8,995 bases of DNA from Cyanobacteria bacterium K_DeepCast_35m_m2_023 (GCA_016882345.1 VGQR01000060.1:1-8995); one strand, 5' to 3'. Shown: positions 1 through 6,750, counted from the first letter of the stretch. Notes: a model not told the origin generated them from the letters alone. Numbers and translations are program-made.

Positions 1-135
1 GCCGCGCTGCTGATGGCGATCTTGCTGGCTGTGCTGGCCATCACAGGGACGCGCGATCTGCTGGAGATCCCCTTGAGCTGGCAGAAGCCGACGATCTTCC
101 GCTGCGATTTCAACGCACGTCGCTGCTCTACCTAG
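1..135 (+). CDS. Unrecognised membrane protein, C-terminal fragment
   Basis: The left edge of the window is open in frame 1 and the frame ends at TAG 133-135, giving the last 44 residues of a gene that begins outside the window. The first residues (AALLMAILLAVLAIT) form a clear hydrophobic helix. They are followed by a polar tail of about 30 residues with two cysteines (FRCDFNARRCST at the end). This pattern fits a membrane protein whose last transmembrane segment is followed by a short tail. I do not recognise the family. It converges on the cellulose-synthase-like gene with only 10 bases between stop codons, and no terminator hairpin is visible in that gap. The frame is well supported by its composition and clean stop, but the function is unknown. 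Confidence 0.55.
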   Translation, partial: AALLMAILLAVLAITGTRDLLEIPLSWQKPTIFRCDFNARRCST

Positions 136-145
136 GCGGCCGGCT

Positions 146-2311
146 TCACGGGAAGCGCTGGCGAATCGCTTCAGCGCGCCACAGGCTCCCCAGCCAGTGC
201 AGCAAGGCATCGCTGATGCTCAGACGTCTGGGCCGGTGAAACCACAGCTCACCGCTGTAGAGCAAGGCGAGCAGTGCTTCGAGGCTGCTGGCGTTTGGGG
301 CTTCAAACCGCAGCCCCAGCTCGTGCCCGCTGCAGCGCACAACCCTGGCCTCGATCGTGATCGCGGGCTCCATGAGCTGCAGCAGGCCGAGCTGGCCGTG
401 CTGCAGCTCGGGATGGTCGGTTTGCAGTTTCAGTTGCGCCCCTTCTTCGGACAGATCGATCGTGTTGCCCCAGACCTGCCCTGAACCGACCTTGAAGCAG
501 GCGATGCGGCTGAGTGGGAACCGATCGCTCACCCGTTGGTTCGGTCGGTCGATGCAGGCCAGCAGCGCCACGATCACCACCAGGGCGTTGTAAAAATTCC
601 AGCCCAGCATCAGCGCTTCGCCGTCGTATGACGGTCGCCAGCCCACCACGGCAGGATCGATCAGGGGCAGGGCGTAGCGCAGCAGCACGGTGATCCCGGT
701 GACGCTCAGCAGCATCAGCAGCGGCCACAGCAGGCTGAGGTTGCTGAGCGGGGTTGGCGTCGATTGGATCTCCTTGCTGGTCACAATGCCGCCATAGATG
801 CGAAATGGATGGCGCAGCACCTGGGCAATCCGCCGGGCCCCCGGGACGCAAAACAGGGTCTCGTACACCTCGTTCCAGAACTGGAACTGGTGGTGGTCGC
901 TCAGCCAGCTGGGAACGACATGCAGGAGCACCACAAACGGAATGCCGTAGGCCAGGTATTCGATCGGCGGTGCCGCAATCAAGGTGAAGCCCAGAATCAG
1001 CGAAAGCAGCGGCAACAGCAGATAGATCAGCCGCCAGAGCGGCGTGAACACACTCACCGCCAGATTGATGTAAAAGCTCAACTGCTCGCTGTTGAGCCGA
1101 CTCCAGATCGGCAGCTCCCCGGGCCTGAAAAAAATCTGGATGTTGCCCTGCATCCAGCGCAGGCGCTGATCGAGAAAGTCGGGGAAGCTGCGCGGCACTT
1201 CGCCCATGCTGAGCACCTCGTTGAGGTAGCGGATCCTCCAGCCGCGGGTCAGCAGTTTGGTGCTGGTCTGGTGATCCTCAATCAGGCAGCTGGTGACATA
1301 GCCGCCGATCGACTCCAGGGCACTGCGGCGCACCACATAGGAGGTCCCGCAGCAGATCACCGCATTGGAGCGGTCGCGAATCACCTGCAGATAACGAAAG
1401 AAGTAATCGAGATCGCTGGGCATCACCACATCCAGGCCCAGGTTGCGGTTATGGAACTCTGCCTGGAAGTAGTGCTGCGGCGTTTGCACCAGGGCCACTG
1501 TGGCGTCAGCAAAAAAGCCCAGCGTGCGTTCCAGAAACCGCGGATAGGGCATGAAGTCGCAGTCAAAGACCGCGATGAATGTGCCTTTGGTGTGGGCTAA
1601 AGCATGGTTGAGGTTCCCGGCTTTGCGGTGGGCGTTGTCGGGTCGGCTCAGATAGTTCACCCCGAGCTCCTGCGCCAAGCGGGCGATCGCTGGCCTGTGC
1701 CCGTCATCGAGCACGGTGACGGTGTGGTGGGGGTAATCGAGGTTGCGGCAGGTCAGGATGGCCCGGCGCACCAGGCGTTCAGGTTCGTTGTAGGTGGGGA
1801 TCCAGACATCGACCTGAGGCCGTTGCTGCAGCACCCAGGGCTCCAGGCCAGCGGCTTGCCGGCTGCGCAGCTCTGGGTCGTAGCGCAGGGCCGGCAGCAA
1901 CTGCAGGCCACTGGTGAGCAGATACAGCAGCTCGGTGCCGAACAGCACCACGCTGCACACCAGGCTGAGGGGGTGGGCTGTGTTGAGGGTGGTGCCGCGC
2001 CAGAGGAAATAGCGCAGAGCCACACCCAGCAGCAACAGCTCCATCAGCGCCAGGCTCCAGCGCCGCCGCGGCAGCCACAGGGTCAGGCTGGCGATCAGCC
2101 CGGCAACCACCAGCGGGGGTAGGGCATCGCGCCACAGGTCAACGACTTGAAACTGGCGCGGCAGGGTCCGCAGGGTCAGGGGATTCAGCTGCGCCGCATC
2201 CAGCCAGCCGGTGTCGGCTGTTGCCAGCACCAACGCCCCCAGCAACAGCGCGGCAGAGCCGAGCAAAAACGCCCAGGCTGCGGAGCTGATGCGTTGCCTC
2301 GGTCCGCTCAC
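146..2311 (-). CDS. bcsA: BcsA-like cellulose synthase catalytic subunit with PilZ domain
   Basis: Predicted inner-membrane family-2 glycosyltransferase of 721 residues that would polymerise a UDP-sugar (UDP-glucose if it makes cellulose) and thread the chain through its own membrane channel. The start is GTG at 2311, overlapping the adaptor stop as GTGA. The frame stays open upstream, but only as a shadow of the adaptor gene. Hydrophobic segments lie near residues 11-31, 63-80, 85-104 and 115-134. The catalytic domain follows, with LDDG (D202-D203), the DxD motif DCD (250-252), IED (344-346, equivalent to the TED catalytic base) and QRLRW (382-386). More membrane helices span about 414-470 and 526-587. 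The C-terminal PilZ domain has RxxxR (R593-R597) and DLSEEG (619-624), so c-di-GMP binding is likely. The gating-loop motif FxVTxK reads GIVTSK (508-513), with VTxK kept but the Phe lost. No BcsB partner is encoded nearby. The product could be cellulose or another beta-glycan. Confidence 0.9.
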   Translation of the reverse strand: MSGPRQRISSAAWAFLLGSAALLLGALVLATADTGWLDAAQLNPLTLRTLPRQFQVVDLWRDALPPLVVAGLIASLTLWLPRRRWSLALMELLLLGVALRYFLWRGTTLNTAHPLSLVCSVVLFGTELLYLLTSGLQLLPALRYDPELRSRQAAGLEPWVLQQRPQVDVWIPTYNEPERLVRRAILTCRNLDYPHHTVTVLDDGHRPAIARLAQELGVNYLSRPDNAHRKAGNLNHALAHTKGTFIAVFDCDFMPYPRFLERTLGFFADATVALVQTPQHYFQAEFHNRNLGLDVVMPSDLDYFFRYLQVIRDRSNAVICCGTSYVVRRSALESIGGYVTSCLIEDHQTSTKLLTRGWRIRYLNEVLSMGEVPRSFPDFLDQRLRWMQGNIQIFFRPGELPIWSRLNSEQLSFYINLAVSVFTPLWRLIYLLLPLLSLILGFTLIAAPPIEYLAYGIPFVVLLHVVPSWLSDHHQFQFWNEVYETLFCVPGARRIAQVLRHPFRIYGGIVTSKEIQSTPTPLSNLSLLWPLLMLLSVTGITVLLRYALPLIDPAVVGWRPSYDGEALMLGWNFYNALVVIVALLACIDRPNQRVSDRFPLSRIACFKVGSGQVWGNTIDLSEEGAQLKLQTDHPELQHGQLGLLQLMEPAITIEARVVRCSGHELGLRFEAPNASSLEALLALLYSGELWFHRPRRLSISDALLHWLGSLWRAEAIRQRFP
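1683..1690. repeat. HIP1 octamer (GCGATCGC)
   Basis: A perfect GCGATCGC palindrome lies inside the catalytic-domain region of the minus-strand synthase gene. This octamer (HIP1) is strongly over-represented in many cyanobacterial genomes. It is the only copy I found here, so it supports the cyanobacterial assignment only weakly. Confidence 0.5.
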
Positions 2312-3453
2312 TGGAACATCACACGCGCCGAATAGCCGACAAAGCAGAGCTTGCGCGGCGGAGCGGGCACATCGCTGTTGATGCGCACGCGCACCTGGCT
2401 TTCGCGGGCCAGGTTGATCGGCAGACGGGTGGGATCGTTGTCGCGGTCCGACAGCCGCCCCACGCCCGAGCGGATCAGGTCGACCCTGCCGCGCAGATCG
2501 AGCTGTTCGCCGATCAGGTCGATGCGGGCGGGGCTGCCGATGCGCAGCCGTTTGAGGTCGCTTTCGGAGACAAAGGTGGTCACCCAGCGGCTGTGACAGT
2601 TGATCAGCCGCAGCACCGGGGCCTGCTGCTGCAAGGTGTCGCCGGTGCGGGCGAGCACGCCCCACACCACCGCCTTGAGCGGGGCTTTGAGCCAGACGCT
2701 GTGTTGCTGGGCATAGAGGGTTTCGGCTGTGGCGAGCTGGGCCCGCAGTCCCTGCACTTGGCGCTCGGCTGCGCTTTTGAGCCCGGCCAGGCGGGCCAGC
2801 TCGAGCTGGGTCGACTGCAGTCTTGGCAGCGGATCGGTGTCGCCGCGGGTGCTGTCGAGCGACAGATCCCGGCTGGCCGCCTGCACCCGCCGCCCTTGAG
2901 CCGCGATCCGGGCTTCGATGGCGCGCAGTTGTTCACGGTTCTGCGCGGCCGTGGTGCGGGCCCGATCCACCACGTTCTCGGCCACGGCGCCAGCTCGGTA
3001 CAGCGCCACCTGGCGTTGAACATCGCGCTCGCTGAAGGCGAGTTCTTGGCGCTCGCGCGCCAGATCGGCCCGCAACTGGCGCAGCTCAGCGAGATTGCGC
3101 CCGGTTTCGAGCCGGCGCTGGTCGGCGGCATCGCGGGCAAAGGAGCGCAACAGCGTTGTTTTGAGCTGCTGTTCGCGGCTGATCCGGGCGAGTTCGGCCC
3201 CTTGGGTGGCCAGCGCGGTTTGCAGGCGCTGCACCTCGGCGGCGCTGGCGCGGGGATCCTCGATGCGGGCGAGCTGCTCACCGGGCGCGACGGCATCGCC
3301 CGCCTCGACCTTGAGCGCCTCGAGCTGGCCTTTGATCGGACTGGCGATTTCGATGAAATCGGCATCGACGACGGCATCGCGGGCGCGGGTCGTCATGACG
3401 TGCACGATCACACCGCCGGCGAGCAGCAACAGCACGCTGCCCAGTCCGATCAC
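2308..3453 (-). CDS. HlyD/EmrA-family periplasmic adaptor (membrane fusion protein)
   Basis: Predicted periplasmic adaptor of 381 residues anchored in the inner membrane, expected to bridge an inner-membrane partner to an outer-membrane channel. One transmembrane helix sits at the extreme N terminus (about 2-20). The first half of a lipoyl/barrel-sandwich domain follows (about 34-66, with SPIKGQL and VEAGDAVAPGEQLARIED). A long Arg/Gln/Ala/Glu-rich coiled-coil hairpin spans about 70-250. The second lipoyl half (about 252-285, LKAPLKAVVWGV and TGDTLQQQAPVLRLI) and a beta-barrel region (about 288-375) complete the protein. The GTG at 3453 is the only usual start in this frame after the upstream TGA at 3490-3492. 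It has no visible Shine-Dalgarno sequence and leaves no cytoplasmic residues before the helix, which is odd. Its stop overlaps the downstream synthase start (GTGA), implying translational coupling. HlyD-like proteins have been implicated in cyanobacterial cellulose secretion (the xcs system proposed in Thermosynechococcus) and also partner FUSC proteins in AaeAB-like pumps. Both contexts fit here. Confidence 0.88.
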   Translation of the reverse strand: MIGLGSVLLLLAGGVIVHVMTTRARDAVVDADFIEIASPIKGQLEALKVEAGDAVAPGEQLARIEDPRASAAEVQRLQTALATQGAELARISREQQLKTTLLRSFARDAADQRRLETGRNLAELRQLRADLARERQELAFSERDVQRQVALYRAGAVAENVVDRARTTAAQNREQLRAIEARIAAQGRRVQAASRDLSLDSTRGDTDPLPRLQSTQLELARLAGLKSAAERQVQGLRAQLATAETLYAQQHSVWLKAPLKAVVWGVLARTGDTLQQQAPVLRLINCHSRWVTTFVSESDLKRLRIGSPARIDLIGEQLDLRGRVDLIRSGVGRLSDRDNDPTRLPINLARESQVRVRINSDVPAPPRKLCFVGYSARVMFQ

Positions 3454-3500
3454 CAGCGTGTTGGCGCCTGTGCTGCGCCGGGGGATGCTTCAGCGCTCAT
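3450..3500 (-). CDS. Possible 16-codon leader ORF or frameshifted adaptor N terminus
   Basis: An ATG at 3500 opens a frame reading MSAEASPGAAQAPTRW and stopping at TGA 3450-3452. That stop overlaps the adaptor's GTG start (3451-3453) as GTGA. The peptide looks like a typical short cytoplasmic N terminus for an HlyD protein. Adding one G at the GG of 3453-3454 would fuse it to the adaptor and give a 397-residue protein with the helix starting at about residue 18. Three readings are possible: a translationally coupled leader peptide, a true frameshift or sequencing error in the adaptor gene, or chance. The purine-rich stretch before the ATG (TTGGGGC) is not a classical Shine-Dalgarno sequence. 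Confidence 0.35.
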   Translation of the reverse strand: MSAEASPGAAQAPTRW

Positions 3501-3564
3501 GCCCCAAGCTTGCGGCGCCCACTTCAGCGGTGCAAGCTCGTGACACCAAACTGCGGTGCCCGGC

Positions 3565-4524
3565 TTAAGCCCGCTGCCGCCGCAACAGGCTGCGTTCGGC
3601 GGGATCGGCTAGGGCCATCACGCCGATGGCGATACCCATGCCGATGGCATTGGCCTGCAAGCGCTTGTCGGCCATCAGCAGCAGGGTGCCGTCCTGGCTG
3701 TTGAACAGCACGATCGTCGCGGTCAACAGCATCAGCAGCAAGGCCGGGTGTCCGTGACGCATCGCCACCAGGCCCGTGGCAATCCCCAGAACGATGGCAG
3801 GGATCTGCAGCGGCAGTGTCGGGGGGATGGCCAGGGCCAGCAGATGCACCAGCAGCACACCGGCGGTGGTCCCCAGGGCGCGGTTCAGCGTGGCGCGCCA
3901 GCCATCCTTGACGTAGGGCCGCAGCACCAGAAAGGGGGTCAGGATCAGCCACAGCCCGGTGGTGTGCCAGTGATGGGCCAGGGCGATCGGGGTGGTCAGC
4001 AGGGCGGTCACCGCCAGCAGGGTGCCGTAGGCCAGGCTGCGCATCCAGCTGTGGTGCACGAGCTTCACGGGCTGCTGCTCGGCCGGCACCAGCGTCATGA
4101 ACCAGCCCTGAAGCAGGGTTGTCAGCCCGCAGCTGACCAGGAGCAGGCCTGCAGTGGCCGGTTGGGGCAAGGGTGTGCTGGTGATCAGCATGCACAGAGC
4201 CACCACCAGAAACCAGAACGCCGGTTGCTGCTGCCAGCGCGAGGCCAGTCCGAGCAGCATGGCGGTCACCGCCATCAGCGCTGTTGCCCCGAGGGTGTTC
4301 TCCTGGCTGAACACCGCCGGGATCGACACCAGCGCCAGGGCGACACTGCCCCCCAGGGTCTGCTTCCAGCCGACGCGCATGCTGGCCACGAGCGCCGCCA
4401 GGCTGGCGAGGCTCAGCACCGGTGCGGCTTGGGGCAAGCCAAGGTGCCGGGCGAGCTGACCTGGCACCACCAGGCAGATCAAGCAGATGACGACCTGCAG
4501 CGTCAGTTTTGCGCGCCCACTCAT
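3565..4524 (-). CDS. FUSC-family inner-membrane protein, half-length
   Basis: Very hydrophobic protein of 319 residues with about eight to ten predicted membrane segments. These form two blocks (about 8-140 and 163-305) separated by a polar stretch (AEQQPVKLVHHSW, 148-160). Residues 188-225 resemble the FUSC signature of YccS/AaeB-like proteins: a hydrophobic TGLWLILTPFLVLRP, then a WRATLNRALGTTAGVLL-type segment. A similar weaker pattern (DKRLQANAIGMGIAIG, 286-301) lies near the C terminus. AaeB-type members are roughly twice this length and carry a large cytoplasmic domain, which is absent here. The start is ATG 4524, 57 bases after the upstream synthase stop. FUSC proteins such as AaeB export small aromatic acids together with an HlyD partner, and an adaptor gene follows here after 111 bases. 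The role in this cluster is inferred: it could be the inner-membrane partner of the adaptor, or could export or modify a precursor or substituent. The family call is moderately sure. Confidence 0.72.
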   Translation of the reverse strand: MSGRAKLTLQVVICLICLVVPGQLARHLGLPQAAPVLSLASLAALVASMRVGWKQTLGGSVALALVSIPAVFSQENTLGATALMAVTAMLLGLASRWQQQPAFWFLVVALCMLITSTPLPQPATAGLLLVSCGLTTLLQGWFMTLVPAEQQPVKLVHHSWMRSLAYGTLLAVTALLTTPIALAHHWHTTGLWLILTPFLVLRPYVKDGWRATLNRALGTTAGVLLVHLLALAIPPTLPLQIPAIVLGIATGLVAMRHGHPALLLMLLTATIVLFNSQDGTLLLMADKRLQANAIGMGIAIGVMALADPAERSLLRRQRA

Positions 4525-4550
4525 GCCATCGCTTGCTGAAGTTGCCGTTG

Positions 4551-4570
4551 ATCCCGGTTGGGATACCGGG
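4551..4570 (-). promoter_or_regulatory. Nested inverted repeats in the synthase-FUSC gap
   Basis: The 57-base gap between the upstream synthase and the FUSC gene contains CCCGGT-TGGGAT-ACCGGG (4553-4570, perfect 6-base arms). A second, mutually exclusive inverted repeat overlaps it: ATCCC-GGTT-GGGAT (4551-4564, perfect 5-base arms). Neither is followed by a T-run on the minus strand, so this is not a standard terminator. It could be an RNA processing or attenuation structure, a protein-binding site, or chance in GC-rich DNA. Confidence 0.3.
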
Positions 4571-4581
4571 TGGCGATCGGA

Positions 4582-6681
4582 TCACCGCTGAACTTGGCGA
4601 CTCAATGTAGCCCGGCCCGCGATTGAACGCACGCCGCTGCCCGCAGCCTGGAGCACAAGGCTCCGCCGCCCTGGCCCTAGGCTCCGTACAGGGCTCACCA
4701 GTCGACGGACCAGGGCGAGCAGGGCCCGCGGCTCACACGGTGCGGGCCGCTGTTGCCAGCAGCCTGGCCGGCAAAACAGCCAGCGCTGCAGCTCCTGTTG
4801 CGCTGCCCCTGCCGACCAGCGCACGCTGATGCGGCCGTGGCCTCGCCCCCCAGGCAGCAGCTCCCCTGGCAGTGGTGGCAGGGCTGGTGCATCTGCGCCC
4901 ATGGGCAGCAACTGAATCTGCCAGGAGCGGGCTGATGGGGGATCTGCTGCTGCGCCGGCTTCGGTCGCGCTGGGCAAGAGCAGATCCATCCCGCGCTCGC
5001 TGATCGCCTCCACCTGGGCGTGTGCGGTGATGGTCGTCCCGCGGCTGCCGCCGGCGCTGGCCAGCTCGCAGCGCAGCGGCACCGCCAGCCAGGGCACCGG
5101 TTCGGGGTCGGCGCTGTCCCAGCAGGCCCGAAGCGCCACCAGCAATCCCAGCAGGGTCAGCAGGGCCCAGACCAGGCCCAGCTGCAGGGAAGGATCAGGC
5201 CCGCCCCGTGCCAGGGCCCGGGCGAGGTTGAGCAGGTTGAGGCCGTTGAGGGCCAGCAGCACGAGCAGCGGCACGGTCAGCAACGGGTTGGCGCCGCCGC
5301 GCTGGCGCGGTTGTTGTTTGGGGGTGATGCGAAAGCCGCCGAAGCGTCCCAGCAGGCTGGCGGCCACGGTGGTGGCCAGGGGGATGGTCAGCACCCAGCT
5401 GGGCAGTTCGCTGAGCACCGCGTGGCGGCTGCCGCGGTTGAGCCAGCCGATGCTCAGCAGCATCGCGGCCCACAGCGGCAACAGGGCGCCCAGCAGCCCC
5501 TGGCGGCTGATCAGGATCGGCGCAACCCCCAGCAGCCCGTAGGCCAGCGGCATCACCAGCAGCAGCAGCCTGGGCAGGTGGTTGAGCCAGTGCAGGCAGC
5601 CTTCGAGCAGGGCCAGGCGCTGGCCCCAGCCCAGTCCGCCCTGGCGCAGGGGGCCCTGGGGCAGCCGCAGGCTCTGCAGGGTGCCGGCGGCCCAGCGCTG
5701 CCGTTGGCGCACAAAATCCAGCAGGGTTTCGGCCGCCAGCCCGGCGCTGAGCGGTTCGCCTAGATAGCGCAGCTGCCAGCCGCGCCCCAGCAGGGCGATG
5801 CCCGTCACAAAGTCTTCGCTGAGGGCGGCTTCGTTGAAGCCCCCCACCTGCTCCAGGGCGCTGCGCCGGGTCACAAACGACGTGCCCGCACACACCACCG
5901 CACCCCAGGCGCTGCGCACCGGCTCGATCCAGCGGTAGAAGTTGTCCTCATCGGGCAGCATCCAGCGCTCCATCGCCAGGTTGCGCATCAGCGGGTCGGC
6001 GTTGAAGAACACCTGGGGGGTCTGCACCAGGCCCACGGCAGGGTCGGCCAGCAGGCCGATCGTGCGCTCCAGAAAGTGCCACTGCGGCACAAAGTCGGCG
6101 TCAAACACCGCCACCAGCTCGCCCGTGCTGGCCGCCAGGCCGGCGTTGAGGTTGCCGGCCTTGGCGTGGAGGCGTTCTGGCCGGCTCAGGTAGTGGCAGC
6201 CATGGCGTTCGGCCAGCTCACGCACGCTGGTGCGGCCGCTGTCGTCGAGCACCCACACGGTTGTGTGTGGGTAGCTCAGGCCGGTGCAGCCCACCAGGCA
6301 GCGTTCGAGCACGGCCAGCGGTTCGCCGCAGGTGGGCACCAGCACGGCGACCTGGGGGCGCCAGCTGCCGGCCTGCCAGTGGGCATGGGCCCCATCGGCC
6401 GCGGCGCGGCCGTCGTCGAAGCGGCGCCAGCTCAGCAGCAACGGCACCAGCCCGCTGACCAGCAGCCAGGCTTCGGCCAGCAGCAGCAGCCAGCTGAGGC
6501 TGGCGCTCAGCGGCGTCGCCAGGTTGAGGCTGGCGGCCAGTCGCCAGTGCAGATAGCGCCCCAGCAGCCACACCAGGATCAGCAGCACGCTGCGGCGCAC
6601 CCACGGGGGGCAGTCGGCCTCGGTACGTCGCCTGACCGCCAGCGGCCACAGCAACAACAACCATCCCCAGAGCTCGCCCAT
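4582..6681 (-). CDS. BcsA-like family-2 glycosyltransferase with degenerate PilZ-like tail
   Basis: Predicted inner-membrane processive glycosyltransferase of 699 residues and the first gene of the minus-strand cluster. The start is ATG 6681. Earlier in-frame codons lie antisense to cobI and encode low-quality sequence, whereas a transmembrane helix begins right after this Met. Membrane segments lie near residues 3-15, 31-48 and 61-84. The catalytic domain shows VLVPTCGEP (113-121), LDDSG (D146-D147), the DxD motif DAD (194-196), SED (288-290, TED equivalent) and QRQRW (326-330). Helices follow at about 368-391, 396-413, 428-446, 466-490 and 498-518. The gating-loop motif FRITPK (450-455) closely matches the BcsA FxVTxK loop. 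The cytoplasmic tail keeps only a PilZ-like ISERGM (560-565). The RxxxR c-di-GMP arginines are missing where expected (about 525-540). The tail then continues with Pro/Ala/Gly-rich inserts and a basic end. The polymer made is unknown; cellulose or a related beta-glycan is plausible. Confidence 0.87.
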   Translation of the reverse strand: MGELWGWLLLLWPLAVRRRTEADCPPWVRRSVLLILVWLLGRYLHWRLAASLNLATPLSASLSWLLLLAEAWLLVSGLVPLLLSWRRFDDGRAAADGAHAHWQAGSWRPQVAVLVPTCGEPLAVLERCLVGCTGLSYPHTTVWVLDDSGRTSVRELAERHGCHYLSRPERLHAKAGNLNAGLAASTGELVAVFDADFVPQWHFLERTIGLLADPAVGLVQTPQVFFNADPLMRNLAMERWMLPDEDNFYRWIEPVRSAWGAVVCAGTSFVTRRSALEQVGGFNEAALSEDFVTGIALLGRGWQLRYLGEPLSAGLAAETLLDFVRQRQRWAAGTLQSLRLPQGPLRQGGLGWGQRLALLEGCLHWLNHLPRLLLLVMPLAYGLLGVAPILISRQGLLGALLPLWAAMLLSIGWLNRGSRHAVLSELPSWVLTIPLATTVAASLLGRFGGFRITPKQQPRQRGGANPLLTVPLLVLLALNGLNLLNLARALARGGPDPSLQLGLVWALLTLLGLLVALRACWDSADPEPVPWLAVPLRCELASAGGSRGTTITAHAQVEAISERGMDLLLPSATEAGAAADPPSARSWQIQLLPMGADAPALPPLPGELLPGGRGHGRISVRWSAGAAQQELQRWLFCRPGCWQQRPAPCEPRALLALVRRLVSPVRSLGPGRRSLVLQAAGSGVRSIAGRATLSRQVQR

Positions 6682-6750
6682 CGCTGTCACCGTAGGGGCA
6701 TGGTCGAACCGCCCATGCAGCAGATCGTTGTGCACGATGCTGGCCCCTCC
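6682..6750. promoter_or_regulatory. Divergent intergenic region between the synthase cluster and cobI
   Basis: These 69 bases separate the synthase start (minus) from the favoured cobI start (plus), so promoters for both directions should lie here or inside the flanking genes. I cannot pick convincing -35/-10 boxes. It contains an inverted repeat CATGG-N9-CCATG (6699-6717) and two upstream in-frame ATGs for cobI (6700 and 6715). If cobI really starts at 6700, the non-coding gap shrinks to 18 bases. Confidence 0.4.

Noticed and set aside
764..2122. Two long plus-strand ORFs opposite the PilZ-bearing synthase
   Set aside because: Low-complexity antisense translation with no plausible start signals or domains. 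The minus-strand frame carries all the catalytic motifs.
2312..2665. In-frame upstream extension of the PilZ-bearing synthase to an ATG at 2665 (839 residues)
   Set aside because: The extra 118 residues are Arg/Pro/Gln-rich shadow sequence lying over the adaptor gene. The GTG at 2311 overlapping the adaptor stop fits the transmembrane start and operon structure.
2593..3543. 316-codon plus-strand ORF opposite the HlyD adaptor
   Set aside because: Gly/Ala/Leu-rich shadow with no conserved motif, whereas the minus-strand frame has a complete adaptor domain order.
3562..3571. GGCTTAAGCC palindrome over the FUSC stop codon as a terminator
   Set aside because: Only 10 bases, with no loop and no T-run, so it cannot form a useful terminator stem.
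3748..4539. 263-codon plus-strand ORF opposite the FUSC gene
   Set aside because: Gln/Gly/His-rich translation with no recognisable motif, explained as the antisense shadow of a Leu/Ala-rich membrane protein.
3524..4585. 353-codon minus-strand frame beginning with a GTG that overlaps the first synthase's stop as GTGA
   Set aside because: It covers the FUSC gene in another frame and encodes Arg/Pro/Ala-rich sequence without membrane segments, whereas the FUSC frame gives a coherent membrane protein.
5555..6490. Runs of CAG trinucleotides resembling microsatellites
   Set aside because: They encode Leu-rich membrane helices on the minus strand and reflect codon use (CTG), not an independent repeat array.
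6076..6750. Long upstream extension of cobI on the plus strand
   Set aside because: It is antisense to the synthase catalytic domain, with Gln/Ala/His-rich shadow composition typical of GC-rich DNA. CobI homology begins at about 6757.
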